Below are positions 8,768-18,700 of a DNA stretch of 39,410 nucleotides, in pieces. Source of the DNA: JBMTVT01 sp049451635 (GTDB lineage: Bacteria; Bacteroidota; Bacteroidia; Flavobacteriales; Flavobacteriaceae); assembly GCA_049451635.1 (NCBI GenBank), contig JBMTVT010000013.1, forward strand, positions 1 through 39,410. The letters are read 5' to 3'. The number at the start of each line of letters is the position of its first letter. The stretch's first letter is position 1. Position numbers and translations under genes: made by a program. The notes under the pieces are model-generated. The model saw nothing but the letters and a program-made list of their open reading frames with translations. It was not told the DNA's origin and searched no databases.

Positions 8768-11068
8768 ATGAAAAAATTAATCTTTATTTGCTTTATACTT
8801 TGTTTGTCATGTAAAGTGTCAACAGGTAATAAAGACACTTTTCAAAAGAATTCAAATAATAGTTCTAATAATTTAAATATAGAACATCCAGTTGATAGCA
8901 TATTGAAACTAATGACCTTGGAAGAAAAGATTGGTCAAATGAATCAATACAATGGCTTCTGGGATGCTACCGGACCAGTTCCAAAATCCAACGAAAAAGC
9001 TGCATTAAAATATGAGCATTTGAAAAAAGGATTAGTGGGTTCTATGCTTAACGTAAAAGGAGCAAAACAAGTTAGAGCACTTCAAAAAATAGCAGTTGAA
9101 GAAACTAGATTAGGTATCCCATTAATTTTTGGGTTTGATGTTATTCATGGTTATAAAACTATAGGTCCCATTCCATTAGCAGAATCTGCGAGTTGGGATT
9201 TAGAAGCCATAAAAAAAGCAGCTCAAAATGCGGCGGAAGAAGCAGCAGCCTCGGGTATTAATTGGACTTTTGCTCCAATGGTAGACATATCAAGAGATGC
9301 TCGTTGGGGGCGTGTAATGGAAGGTGCAGGTGAAGACCCGTATTTAGGTGCTAAAATTGGTGTAGCCAGAGTACAAGGGTTCCAAGGAGAAGATTTAGCA
9401 TCCCCTAAGTCTATAGCGGCATGTGCAAAACATTTTGCAGCCTACGGTTTTGCAGAATCTGGGCGCGATTACAATACAGCAGATATTGGTACTTCAACAT
9501 TGTATAATGTTGTCTTCCCTCCTTTTAAAGCGGTTAATGAAGCTGGTGTAAGAACTTTTATGAATTCTTTCAATATACTAAATGATTTACCTGCAACGGG
9601 TAACGAATTTCTACAGAGAGAGGTATTAAAGAATGAATGGGGGTTTGATGGATTTATAGTATCCGATTGGGGGTCTATTGCAGAAATGATTCCACATGGC
9701 TATGCGGAAGATATTAAACATGCGGCAGAATTGGCTGCCAATGCAGGGTCTGATATGGATATGGAATCTAGCGCCTATGTACTAGAGTTAGCGAATTTGG
9801 TTAAAGAAGGAAAAGTGGATGAAAAACTCATCGATGACGCTGCAAAACGGATTCTAAGGGTGAAATTTGAGTTAGGTTTATTTGACAACCCATATTTATA
9901 CTGTAATGAAGAACATGAAAAAGATGTTGTAGGGAAAAGAGCCTTTCATGACGATGCTTTAGATATTGCAAAAAAATCAATCGTACTTCTTAAAAATGAA
10001 AATAATATATTGCCTCTAAAAAAAGAAAATCAAAAAATAGCGCTAATTGGTGCGTTAGCAAACGATAAAACCAGTCCGTTAGGCAGTTGGAGAATTGCAG
10101 GAGATGACGGTACTGCAGTTTCTGTTCTAGAAGGCTTACAACAATACAAAGGTAATACCTTAACATACGCCAAAGGTGCCGATGTAGTGTCACCAGGTTC
10201 TAATATTACTTTTGTAAACGAGCTTAAAATAAACGAGACGGATACAACAGGTTTTTCAGAAGCTATTAACGTTGCAAAAGCAGCAGATGTAGTTGTTATG
10301 GTCTTGGGAGAACATGGGTATCAAACAGGTGAGGGAAGAAGTAGAACCAAAATAGACCTTCCTGGGGTTCAACAAGAACTTTTAGAAGCAGTGTATAAGG
10401 TTAATAAAAATATTGTTTTGGTACTCACTAACGGTAGGCCTTTAGCTATTACATGGGCAGACGATAATATTCCTGCTATTGTAGAGGCTTGGCATCTAGG
10501 GGTACAAAGCGGAAACGCTATTGCTCAAGTATTGTATGGAGATTATAACCCAAGTGGAAAACTTCCAATGACATTTCCTAGAAATGTTGGACAAATCCCT
10601 ATTTATTACAATTACAAAAATACAGGGAGACCACATGGCAAAAATAGTGATGTCGTGTTTTGGTCACATTACAGCGATGAAATTAATAAACCGTTATATC
10701 CATTTGGTCACGGTTTAAGTTATACGACCTTTTCTTATAAAAATTTAAAAATTGAGGCATTGCCTAATAGTAAATTTAAAATTATGGTTGATGTAACTAA
10801 CTCCGGAACAGTAATTGGTAAAGAGGTCGTTCAACTTTACATTCAAGATAAATTTGCTTCTTTAGCAAGACCAGTAAGAGAATTAAAAGGTTTTGAAATG
10901 GTAGAATTAGAACCTAAAAAAACCAAAACAATTGAGTTGATGCTCACAGAAAAAGAACTTGGTTTTTATTCTCAAAATGGTGAATTTATTGTAGAGCCTG
11001 GAGAATTTAATGTGTATGTAGGAGGGAATTCAAACGCAACACTATCAACTACTTTAATACTAGAGTGA
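8768..11068 (+). CDS. GH3 family beta-glucosidase lipoprotein
   Basis: A 766-residue lipoprotein (Cys15), the usual length for a three-domain GH3: TIM-like barrel (about 40-365), alpha/beta sandwich (about 400-610) and C-terminal FnIII-like domain (about 680-766). The nucleophile is D300 in FIVSDWGS; RDARWGRVMEGAGEDPYLG and KHFAAYG are the conserved substrate-binding segments. The family removes terminal beta-linked glucose, releasing monosaccharide. As last gene of the left operon, after GH16, GH16/GH5 and GH30, it would finish beta-glucan degradation in the periplasm. It differs clearly from the second GH3 in the window, for example in the segment after the KH motif, so the two are not recent duplicates. 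Confidence 0.87.
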   Translation: MKKLIFICFILCLSCKVSTGNKDTFQKNSNNSSNNLNIEHPVDSILKLMTLEEKIGQMNQYNGFWDATGPVPKSNEKAALKYEHLKKGLVGSMLNVKGAKQVRALQKIAVEETRLGIPLIFGFDVIHGYKTIGPIPLAESASWDLEAIKKAAQNAAEEAAASGINWTFAPMVDISRDARWGRVMEGAGEDPYLGAKIGVARVQGFQGEDLASPKSIAACAKHFAAYGFAESGRDYNTADIGTSTLYNVVFPPFKAVNEAGVRTFMNSFNILNDLPATGNEFLQREVLKNEWGFDGFIVSDWGSIAEMIPHGYAEDIKHAAELAANAGSDMDMESSAYVLELANLVKEGKVDEKLIDDAAKRILRVKFELGLFDNPYLYCNEEHEKDVVGKRAFHDDALDIAKKSIVLLKNENNILPLKKENQKIALIGALANDKTSPLGSWRIAGDDGTAVSVLEGLQQYKGNTLTYAKGADVVSPGSNITFVNELKINETDTTGFSEAINVAKAADVVVMVLGEHGYQTGEGRSRTKIDLPGVQQELLEAVYKVNKNIVLVLTNGRPLAITWADDNIPAIVEAWHLGVQSGNAIAQVLYGDYNPSGKLPMTFPRNVGQIPIYYNYKNTGRPHGKNSDVVFWSHYSDEINKPLYPFGHGLSYTTFSYKNLKIEALPNSKFKIMVDVTNSGTVIGKEVVQLYIQDKFASLARPVRELKGFEMVELEPKKTKTIELMLTEKELGFYSQNGEFIVEPGEFNVYVGGNSNATLSTTLILE

Positions 11069-11081
11069 ACGTCTTCAAACT

Positions 11082-11176
11082 AAAGTGTACTTTTGCTAAG
11101 AGAGTATTTAGTTAATAATTCAAATTTAATTATTTAGAAAACACTCTCTTAGTTTTGACTTAAATCAGTACACTTT
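11082..11176. repeat. Nested palindrome (three-level foldback) after the left operon
   Basis: AAAGTGTACT at 11082-11091 is the exact reverse complement of 11167-11176. Inside it, CTAAGAGAGT at 11096-11105 matches 11143-11152, and AATAATT at 11114-11120 matches 11128-11134. The whole 95 bases can fold back on itself. It sits just after the GH3 stop and abuts the recombinase relic, so it may be a bidirectional terminator between converging transcripts or a small mobile-element remnant. Confidence 0.7.
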
Positions 11177-11179
11177 TTG

Positions 11180-11416
11180 TTAGTGATTTACAAGCGGCTT
11201 ATCACATTTTGGGCACATGACAAATCCACGAAGTGGAAAGTTCGGTTTCGCTTTTTTGTGTGATTTCCCTTTTTGTTTTTTCCGTCCTTCCAAAATTTCT
11301 TTCCTTATTAAAAGTTGCTTTTATCACTAAGGATTCGTGGATTCTATCGATGTATTATTCTCTTTCGTCTTTGTCTGTTTTGATATAAACTGTACCAGCA
11401 TTTAAGGTCTCGTTTT
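11180..11416 (-). pseudogene. Decayed fragment of a large serine site-specific recombinase
   Basis: Reading the minus strand from about 11414, one frame gives NAGTVYIKTDKDERE, a stop, then YIDRIHESLVIKATFNK. A shift to another frame continues KEILEGRKKQKGK and ends PLRGFVMCPKCDKPLVNH with a stop at 11180-11182. This order (AG.VYI...KDE, then IHEPLI-like, then a basic linker, then LRGF.CPKC) is that of large serine recombinases at the start of the recombinase zinc ribbon. The catalytic N-terminal domain and the second Cys pair are absent, and there is at least one in-frame stop and one frameshift, so it cannot be functional. I recognise the family from memory; it was not aligned. Confidence 0.72.
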
Positions 11417-11445
11417 TATGGACAAATAATACCATTATTTAATGG

Positions 11446-14400
11446 TTAATTGCCGTAATCTTTAGGGTTTATGCCAAAGTGGGTTTTAAAACACTTGCTA
11501 AAATAATTGGGTGAGTTAAATCCTACTTCATACGCAATTTCAGAAATATTTTTTGTAATATCTGACGATATCATTTTTGCTGCTTTTTTTAATCGTAACG
11601 TCTTAATAAAATCATTTGGAGTTTGTCCTGTAATCGTTTTAATTTTAGAAAAGAAAAGCGTTCTGCTCATCCCCATTTCTCTTGCGAATTCAGTAACATC
11701 ATAATTAAAATTCGACATATTTTTTTCACAAATCTCCTCGGCTTTTTCAATAAAAGCTTGATCAACTTCGTCTTTGGTTATGCTTTTTATAGGGGCATTT
11801 AAGTCTTTTTTAAATATGGCTTGAAGTTTATTACGGCTATTAAAAATATTTTCAATTCTTGCAATAAGTGTTTCTGAGCTAAAAGGTTTGGTGATGTAAG
11901 CATCTGCGCCCGATTTGTAAACCAAAACTCTGTCTTCATCAGATGAGAGCGCAGTTAGGATGATGATGGGTATATGAGAGGTGTTAATGTTTCGTTTTAG
12001 TTTTTCACACATTTTATCTCCAGACAGATCGGGCATCATAATATCAGATATGATTATATCAGGTTGGATTTCTAAAGCTTTTTGTAGCCCCTCCTCACCA
12101 TTATTGGCAAGTTCAACATTGAATCTGTCTATCAGCAAATTATGGATTAGAGATTGAATTTCAACATTGTCTTCGACGATGAGTAAGGTTGGTTTTTGTT
12201 CATCTTTTTTTGTTGAAAGACTTGAGTTTTTATTTGCAAGGTTAAAATCGTTTTTTGGAATCAAATCTTTATCAAGTAAGAAATGAATGTTTTTATTGTC
12301 ACCTGATATTTCATCTTCTTGAAAGTGTGATTTTCCTTTTTTCAAAACAACCGTAAAGGTTGCTCCATTTCCAATTTCACTTGAGCAAGAAATAGATCCA
12401 TCATGTGCCTTTACTATGGCTTCTGATAGTGCTAAACCAATACCGCTACCACCATATCCTGTTTGTGTTTTATTGTCAGATCGGTAAAAACGATCAAAAA
12501 CCTTTTGAATTTCATCTTCAGGAATTCCATTTCCATTGTCAGTAACCTCGATGTATACATTTTCAGGGGTTTCAGTAAGGTTTATTGTAATCTTCCCATT
12601 TTTATTGTTAGTAAATTTGAAAGCATTGCTAAGAAGGTTAAAAAACACTTTATTCATTTGTGTAGCGTCATAATAGACCAAACAATTTTGATTACTTTTA
12701 ATAAATCTGTAGTCAATAGAATTTTCCTCTGCTAACTCTTTAAAAGTTTCATAAACTTCATTGATATAAGCAACAATGTTATTTTCTTGTACACTTAATT
12801 TCAAATGACCTTGTTCTATTTTTCTAAAATCTAGAAGTTCGCGGTTCAGGTTCTTTAAACGTTTGGAATTTCGATATGCCTGTTGCAAATATGGGAGGAA
12901 TTTTCCGGGAACTTTTTCTTTTAAAATTAAATGTTCTATAGCATTAAGGATCACTGTAAGGGGTGTCATAAACTCATGGCTAACATTCGTGAAAAAAGTT
13001 AATTTAAACTGATTTAAATCTTGTATTCTTTTGTTTTCCTCTTTTTCAGATTTAATCTGATAAACCAATTTAATTTGTTTTAGATAAAACTTGTTTATGA
13101 GAATTATTAAAGTAGTTATCAGTAGTATATAAAAAAGGTAGGCATACCAGGTTTTGGTTAAAGGAGGGGTTGCTATTATTGAAAGAGAAGCGGTTTCTGA
13201 TATTGGTAAACCTCCTGTGTCAGTTGCCCTAACTAGTAAAGTGTATTTGCCATGATTTAAGTTTGTATAAGAAACTGTGTGCTCTCCATTAGAACTAATC
13301 CAATTGCTGTTAAAGCCTTCGAGTTTATACTCATAGTTATTTTTTAGCTCAGAGTTATAATTACAAGACGAAAAACTTATCTTAACTGAAGTGTGTTTTG
13401 GGTTTAGTGTTAGTTCCTTTGTTTCCGAAATGTGAGCGGTTAAAAGCTTAGATTTATCATTTACCGAAACATCTTTGTTATTAACATTTAGAGAAGTGAA
13501 AATAATTTTAGGCTTTTCATAGTTGTAAATTAGCGCTTCTTCTTTAAACGAAATTAATCCATCAACACCACCTACAAATAATTCTCCATCATTTTCGAGA
13601 AAAATAGAATTCAAATTTAACTCCGTAAGAGGAAAACCAAATTTAAAACTATGATTAAAAAACGTTTTCTTTTTTACATCCAAACGGCTTAGACTGTTTC
13701 TTGTTAAAACCCATATATTTCCAAATCTAGATTCAACTATGCCATAAATAAAGTTGCTCGATATGTTGCTGTTTTGTTTATTAAATACTGTGAAATCTTC
13801 TTCTTTTTTATTTAACAATAACAATCCATCTGCAATAGTTCCCACCCATAATTGATTATAGTTATCTTCAAAAAGATAACTGACTTCATGAATTTTTATT
13901 GGATTTGCAAAATCTGATTTCTTACTATAATCTTTTATTATATTGTTTTTTTTGTCATAAGAAAATAATCCTTTTCCTTTAACACCAAACCAAACGATTC
14001 CTTTTCTATCTATAAGGACCGTCGTAATAAAGAGATACTTTTGATTTATGTTAAGTTCTTCAGGGCTTATTAATAACTTGTGTGATCCATTGATGTTGTA
14101 TTGAATGAGCCCGTGTGACGTTGCTAATAAAAAATCATCGTTATATGGGACTATAGCATGAATTGGATCTCGAGAAACATCATCGGGACTAATTTTTTGC
14201 TCTTTTAAAATCCTTGTTTTAAAATTTAAAACGCCTATTCCACCATCTCTTTTGCCGATAAGCAGCTTATCCTCAGCCAAGCAAAGTGATTTAATATCTA
14301 AAGGGTAATTATTTGTGTTGCTTTTATTAAACTTGTATTCTTGAATCTTTTGTTCTTTTTTGTTTAAATACAATAACCCTCCTCCTTCAGTTCCTATCCA

Positions 14401-15477
14401 TAGAGTATTATTTCTATCCGAAACCATTTCACCTACAATAGGTAAAAAGGTATTATCATCTTGTTTTGGGAATTCATGTTTTCTATATATAGTAGAAGAT
14501 AAGTTTGCATAATGGACACCACCAAAATATGAACCAGCCCATAAAAAATTATTTTCATCAATAAACAAACTCACAATGGCATTTTGTTTCAAATAAAAAT
14601 GTTCACTTTTTTGGGGTTTAATTGATTTACTATCACGAGGAGTTAAATCTATAGAACTTAGCCCATCAAAAGTGGCAACCCAATATTTGTTTTTTTCATA
14701 TTTCAAAATGGAATAAACACTATTATTGGAAATTTTTGGTGAATTGTTATCAGATGTAATGTATTCTTGAATATTCGTTTCAAAATTCCATCTAACAACC
14801 CCCTTTTTTCTTGTACCTACTAATAGCTCATCATTTTCAGCCAATAAACAAGTAACATTAATGTTTTCTGGAGCTAAGATCTCCTTCAATACTTCCCCTT
14901 GCGAATTAAGCTTGATAATTTTGTTGTCGGTTTGATTAAATATCCATAGGTTAGTTTCTTGGTCTGTGTAGAGTTTAGTCAGTTCACTTTCTGTTTTGTA
15001 AAATGTAGTTTTACTAAACCCATTATTAGTTTCATCAAATTCAAAGAGACCATGCGATGTAGAAACCAAAACCTTATTGTTATAAATAATTACATCGTTG
15101 TGCCGATCCAAAGTATACCTTTCCACTTCCATGGTAGATAAGTTTAAGCGGCAAACCACATTTTCCAACGACAACAACCATAAAAAATTGTCTTTTTGCA
15201 CGATTTTTAAGATGTCATATCCAGGAAGTCCAGATGTGTTATTTTCTGAATTGCTAAAAGTTTGCATTCTCTCACCATCCCACATGTTTAAACCACTTCT
15301 TGTTCCAAACCACATTCTATTTAAATGATCTTGGTGAATGGATAGAACAGAAAGTTGATTCAGTCCTTGCTGAATCCCAATTTTATTGAAGCTAATGGAA
15401 TTTTGACTCAGAGCGGGTAAGATGCTGAAAGCAATAAAAAATATTGAAAAAAAAGTAGATTTTGTTTTATGTTTCAT
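11446..15477 (-). CDS. Hybrid two-component system sensor/regulator (HTCS) of the right-hand PUL
   Basis: A 1343-residue one-protein signalling system: signal peptide (1-24, ending ALSQ), about 14 beta-propeller blades with repeated WFGT/WVGT/WIGT motifs (30-690), Y_Y_Y domain (about 695-765), one membrane helix (about 775-797), HisKA with phospho-acceptor H834 in SHEFMTPLT, HATPase with DNGNGIP and GGSGIGLAL (about 930-1050), receiver domain with phospho-acceptor D1145 in ISDIMMPDLSG (about 1098-1210), and a C-terminal AraC-type helix-turn-helix (about 1240-1340). In this family the periplasmic part binds an oligosaccharide and the AraC domain activates the adjacent susC operon. It diverges from susC, the standard HTCS layout, and converges on the left glucan operon, so it most likely controls the right block. 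No domain appears broken. Confidence 0.93.
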   Translation of the reverse strand: MKHKTKSTFFSIFFIAFSILPALSQNSISFNKIGIQQGLNQLSVLSIHQDHLNRMWFGTRSGLNMWDGERMQTFSNSENNTSGLPGYDILKIVQKDNFLWLLSLENVVCRLNLSTMEVERYTLDRHNDVIIYNNKVLVSTSHGLFEFDETNNGFSKTTFYKTESELTKLYTDQETNLWIFNQTDNKIIKLNSQGEVLKEILAPENINVTCLLAENDELLVGTRKKGVVRWNFETNIQEYITSDNNSPKISNNSVYSILKYEKNKYWVATFDGLSSIDLTPRDSKSIKPQKSEHFYLKQNAIVSLFIDENNFLWAGSYFGGVHYANLSSTIYRKHEFPKQDDNTFLPIVGEMVSDRNNTLWIGTEGGGLLYLNKKEQKIQEYKFNKSNTNNYPLDIKSLCLAEDKLLIGKRDGGIGVLNFKTRILKEQKISPDDVSRDPIHAIVPYNDDFLLATSHGLIQYNINGSHKLLISPEELNINQKYLFITTVLIDRKGIVWFGVKGKGLFSYDKKNNIIKDYSKKSDFANPIKIHEVSYLFEDNYNQLWVGTIADGLLLLNKKEEDFTVFNKQNSNISSNFIYGIVESRFGNIWVLTRNSLSRLDVKKKTFFNHSFKFGFPLTELNLNSIFLENDGELFVGGVDGLISFKEEALIYNYEKPKIIFTSLNVNNKDVSVNDKSKLLTAHISETKELTLNPKHTSVKISFSSCNYNSELKNNYEYKLEGFNSNWISSNGEHTVSYTNLNHGKYTLLVRATDTGGLPISETASLSIIATPPLTKTWYAYLFYILLITTLIILINKFYLKQIKLVYQIKSEKEENKRIQDLNQFKLTFFTNVSHEFMTPLTVILNAIEHLILKEKVPGKFLPYLQQAYRNSKRLKNLNRELLDFRKIEQGHLKLSVQENNIVAYINEVYETFKELAEENSIDYRFIKSNQNCLVYYDATQMNKVFFNLLSNAFKFTNNKNGKITINLTETPENVYIEVTDNGNGIPEDEIQKVFDRFYRSDNKTQTGYGGSGIGLALSEAIVKAHDGSISCSSEIGNGATFTVVLKKGKSHFQEDEISGDNKNIHFLLDKDLIPKNDFNLANKNSSLSTKKDEQKPTLLIVEDNVEIQSLIHNLLIDRFNVELANNGEEGLQKALEIQPDIIISDIMMPDLSGDKMCEKLKRNINTSHIPIIILTALSSDEDRVLVYKSGADAYITKPFSSETLIARIENIFNSRNKLQAIFKKDLNAPIKSITKDEVDQAFIEKAEEICEKNMSNFNYDVTEFAREMGMSRTLFFSKIKTITGQTPNDFIKTLRLKKAAKMISSDITKNISEIAYEVGFNSPNYFSKCFKTHFGINPKDYGN

Positions 15478-15664
15478 TAATTCAAAATTAAAAAAATATA
15501 TTGCTTATAAGGCAATTAAAAAAATAAAATAATTCAGGCACCTGCAAAATTGTACATTTTTTAAATCAAATACTTAGTGAGTTTTTAAAAAAGGACAAAA
15601 TAGCAATCTGTATTATTTTACCTGTAAAAAGTATTTTTTTAAAAAGCCTTACATCTCTTTTTTA

Positions 15665-15672
15665 TAAATTTG
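15665..15672 (+). promoter_or_regulatory. Candidate -7 promoter box for the susC operon
   Basis: TAAATTTG is an exact match to TAnnTTTG. Transcription would start near 15679-15681, leaving a leader of about 70 bases before the susC ATG, and would place the adjacent inverted repeat at the very 5' end of the mRNA. Confidence 0.5.
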
Positions 15673-15678
15673 GATGTT

Positions 15679-15709
15679 CATGAACTAGCTATAGACAAAC
15701 TAGTTCATG
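15679..15709. repeat. 10-bp perfect inverted repeat in the susC leader
   Basis: CATGAACTAG at 15679-15688 is mirrored by CTAGTTCATG at 15700-15709 with an 11-base spacer. It may be a 5' mRNA hairpin that stabilises or regulates the susC transcript, or a two-fold symmetric operator. The position just after the candidate -7 box favours a leader hairpin. Confidence 0.6.
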
Positions 15710-15751
15710 GCACAACAACAAAATTAATAAACTAAACAGACAAATTAACAA

Positions 15752-18700
15752 ATGAAAAAACTTAAATTTATGAAATTTTGCTTGATTTTTTTGTTACCTA
15801 GTTTTGTTATGGCACAACAAGCTATAACAGGTAAAGTAACAGATAATCTAGGGCAACCCCTACCGGGAGTGGCCATTTTAGAAAAAGGAACCACTAATGG
15901 AGCTATATCCGACTTTGATGGAAATTACAAACTAACCCCCAAAAAAAAGAGCGCCACTTTAGTGTATAGGTACATTGGTTTTGCGACCCAGGAGATTGAT
16001 GTCTCTGGAAAAACTGAAATCAATATAATGTTGATGGAGGATGTAAGCCAACTAGAAGAGGTAGTGGTTGTTGGTTATGGTGAGTTGAACAAAAAAGACC
16101 TAACAGGCTCCATAACCTCTGTGACTGTTAACGAAACAGTTGCTCAGCAGAATACCACCGTAGATCAATTGCTACAAGGTAGGGCAGCTGGTGTTCAGGT
16201 TACTCAAAACGCTGGGAGTCCAGGTTCGGGAGTTTCCGTTAAAATTAGAGGTGCCAGTAGTTTAAGAGGGAATAATGAGCCTTTGTACGTTGTAGATGGT
16301 GTTATTATTGCTTCTGCTGGTGAAGATGCTCAAAATGCGGACCTTGGAAACAGCTCGCAACAGAGTCAAAATGGACTCAATGGAATCAATCCAAGGGATA
16401 TAGAGAGTGTCCAGGTTTTAAAAGATGCATCAGCTACAGCCATTTATGGTTCTAGAGGTGCAAATGGCGTTATTATGATTACCACTAAGAAGGGTACTAA
16501 AGGAAAAATGGCAGTTACGGCTTTTGTAAACACTTCCGCTTCTTCGATTAATAAAAAAATAGACATGTTGAGTGCTACAGAGTATGCTCAATATAGAAAT
16601 GAATCCGAAAATTTTCCAATATACCATATAAGTGATAATGGTCAGGTATTTCAAATTTTTAACCCAGACACGGCTCCTGTTATAGCAGATAAAGCGCTAA
16701 TCCAAAATGATTGGCAAGAAGATATCTTTGAGATTGGTTTTTCAAAAAGTATCGGTGCTACTTTTAGTGGCGGGTCTGACAATGGCAACTTCTATGTTTC
16801 TGCAACTTATAACGATCAAGGAGGTGTTGTTGATAACCAAAGATTTCAATCAGGAAATGTAAGCATCAATCTCACTCAGGATTTATCTGATAAATTAAAA
16901 TTAGATGCAAGATTTAATGCTTTTTACGCCGATGGTAGTTTTACCCAAGATGGACATAACACTGGCGGTGGCGGCAGTTTTATAAATAACATTCTTAGAT
17001 TTAACCCTCTAACAGGTGGTGAAGGAGGTGATTTCGAAGACCAAGTTCAAGTGGCTACTCCACTTTCTTGGGTCAACGACTTTCAAGACCTTTCACAAGA
17101 AAGCCGTTTTAGAGGTTCTCTTAGTCTAACATATAAGTTTAACATCAAAGGTTTAAGCTACAAATTTCAGGCAGGAGGCGATCTTCGTGATAAAGAACGT
17201 AGCCGTTTTTATGGGCTTACAACAAACAGAGCTAGAAACATTAATGGATTATTAGCCATTTCTGGATTCAATTCAAAATCATACCAGATCAATAACTTGT
17301 TAAGATATAACAGAACATTCAAAAGAAAACACAGACTCAATGCTGTCGCGGGGGTAACCTATGATGTTCGCGATGTGAGTAATGATCTTTATCTAATTTC
17401 AAACTTTTCAACATTATTGTTTGGAGCTCAATTACCAAATTATGGGCAAAATGTAAATCTACCCTACACTGTGATTCCAAGAAAAACCCAATTATTGTCC
17501 TTCTTATCTCGTGTGAATTATACCTTTGATGATAAGTATATTTTTACGGGAACTTATAGAGTGGATGGGTCTTCAAAATTCTCAGAAACAAATAGGTACA
17601 GTGCCTTCCCTTCATTTTCTTTTGCATGGACGGCCAGTAATGAAGACTTCTTAAATAACTCAGAAACCCTTAACAACTTGAAATTAAGAGCTGGATGGGG
17701 TCAAACAGGAAATCAGGCCATTAACCCCTACCAAACATTTGCAAACTACAGTGGTGTATTGTACGGTACACCTGGAAATGGAACGGAAATTGGATTTATA
17801 CCTGACAACATTGGTAATTCAGATTTACGTTGGGAAACAACGACACAAATTAATGTAGGGGTAGATTTCGGTTTATTTAACGACAGGCTTTTTGGTTCTA
17901 TAGACGCTTATTCTAAACAAACCGATGATTTATTGCAAATACAAAAACTACCAACATCCACAGGATTTGGATCATTATTAATTAACAGAGGAAGTTTGGA
18001 AACCAAAGGTTTAGAATTAACATTGAGTGGTGTTTTGGTGGATAAGAAAGATTTTAATCTTGAAGTAGGAGGTAATATCGCCTTTAGCAGAAATAAAATC
18101 AAAGACTTGGGCATTCCAAAATCCGATGTTTATCTTGATGGCACACTACAACAACGCTCTTTTTATGTAGGTGACAATATAGCTACGGGTAATTATTTCG
18201 GATATCCTGCCAATATTTTTATTGAAGGCGAACAAGTAGGTTTGTTTTACGGATTCCAAACAGATGGGATTTACCAAACAGACGACGTCATTAATGTAAG
18301 TGGTGCTGTGCCTGGTGATGTGAAAATTATAGACATTAATGAGGATGGTGTAATCGATCCTTTCGACCGAACAGTTATTGGTAACCCGAATCCAGACTTC
18401 ATCTATGGAGGTTATTTAAACATGAGTTATAAGCGACTAACTTTAAATGTACTTCTAAATGGTACTTACGGAAACGACATTGTTAATGGAACAGATCTTA
18501 TGATTGATTATGCTCAAGGTATATTTAGCAATGTAAGAAGAGATGCTTACTTCCAAGCTTGGAGACCAGACGCACCATCCAATACGTATCCACGAATGGG
18601 ATACACATGGGATAGTAAAGATGCTATTAGTGATAGGCAAGTAGAAGACGGTAGTTTTTTACGAATCAGTAACATTACACTTGGGTATGACATTCCTGTA

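Larger units (their letters stand above)
15478..15751. promoter_or_regulatory. Divergent intergenic regulatory region between HTCS gene and susC
   Basis: A 274-base AT-rich region that must hold the promoters for both divergent genes and the binding site of the HTCS AraC domain. On the + strand TAAATTTG (15665-15672) matches the Bacteroidota -7 consensus TAnnTTTG; a T-tract near 15634-15640 occupies roughly the -33 position but lacks a clear TTTG. I found no convincing matching box for the HTCS gene. Confidence 0.55.

Noticed and set aside
15500..15516. Short quasi-palindrome (ATTGC...GCAAT) upstream of the HTCS gene
   Set aside because: Only five paired bases at the ends in an AT-rich context; expected by chance.
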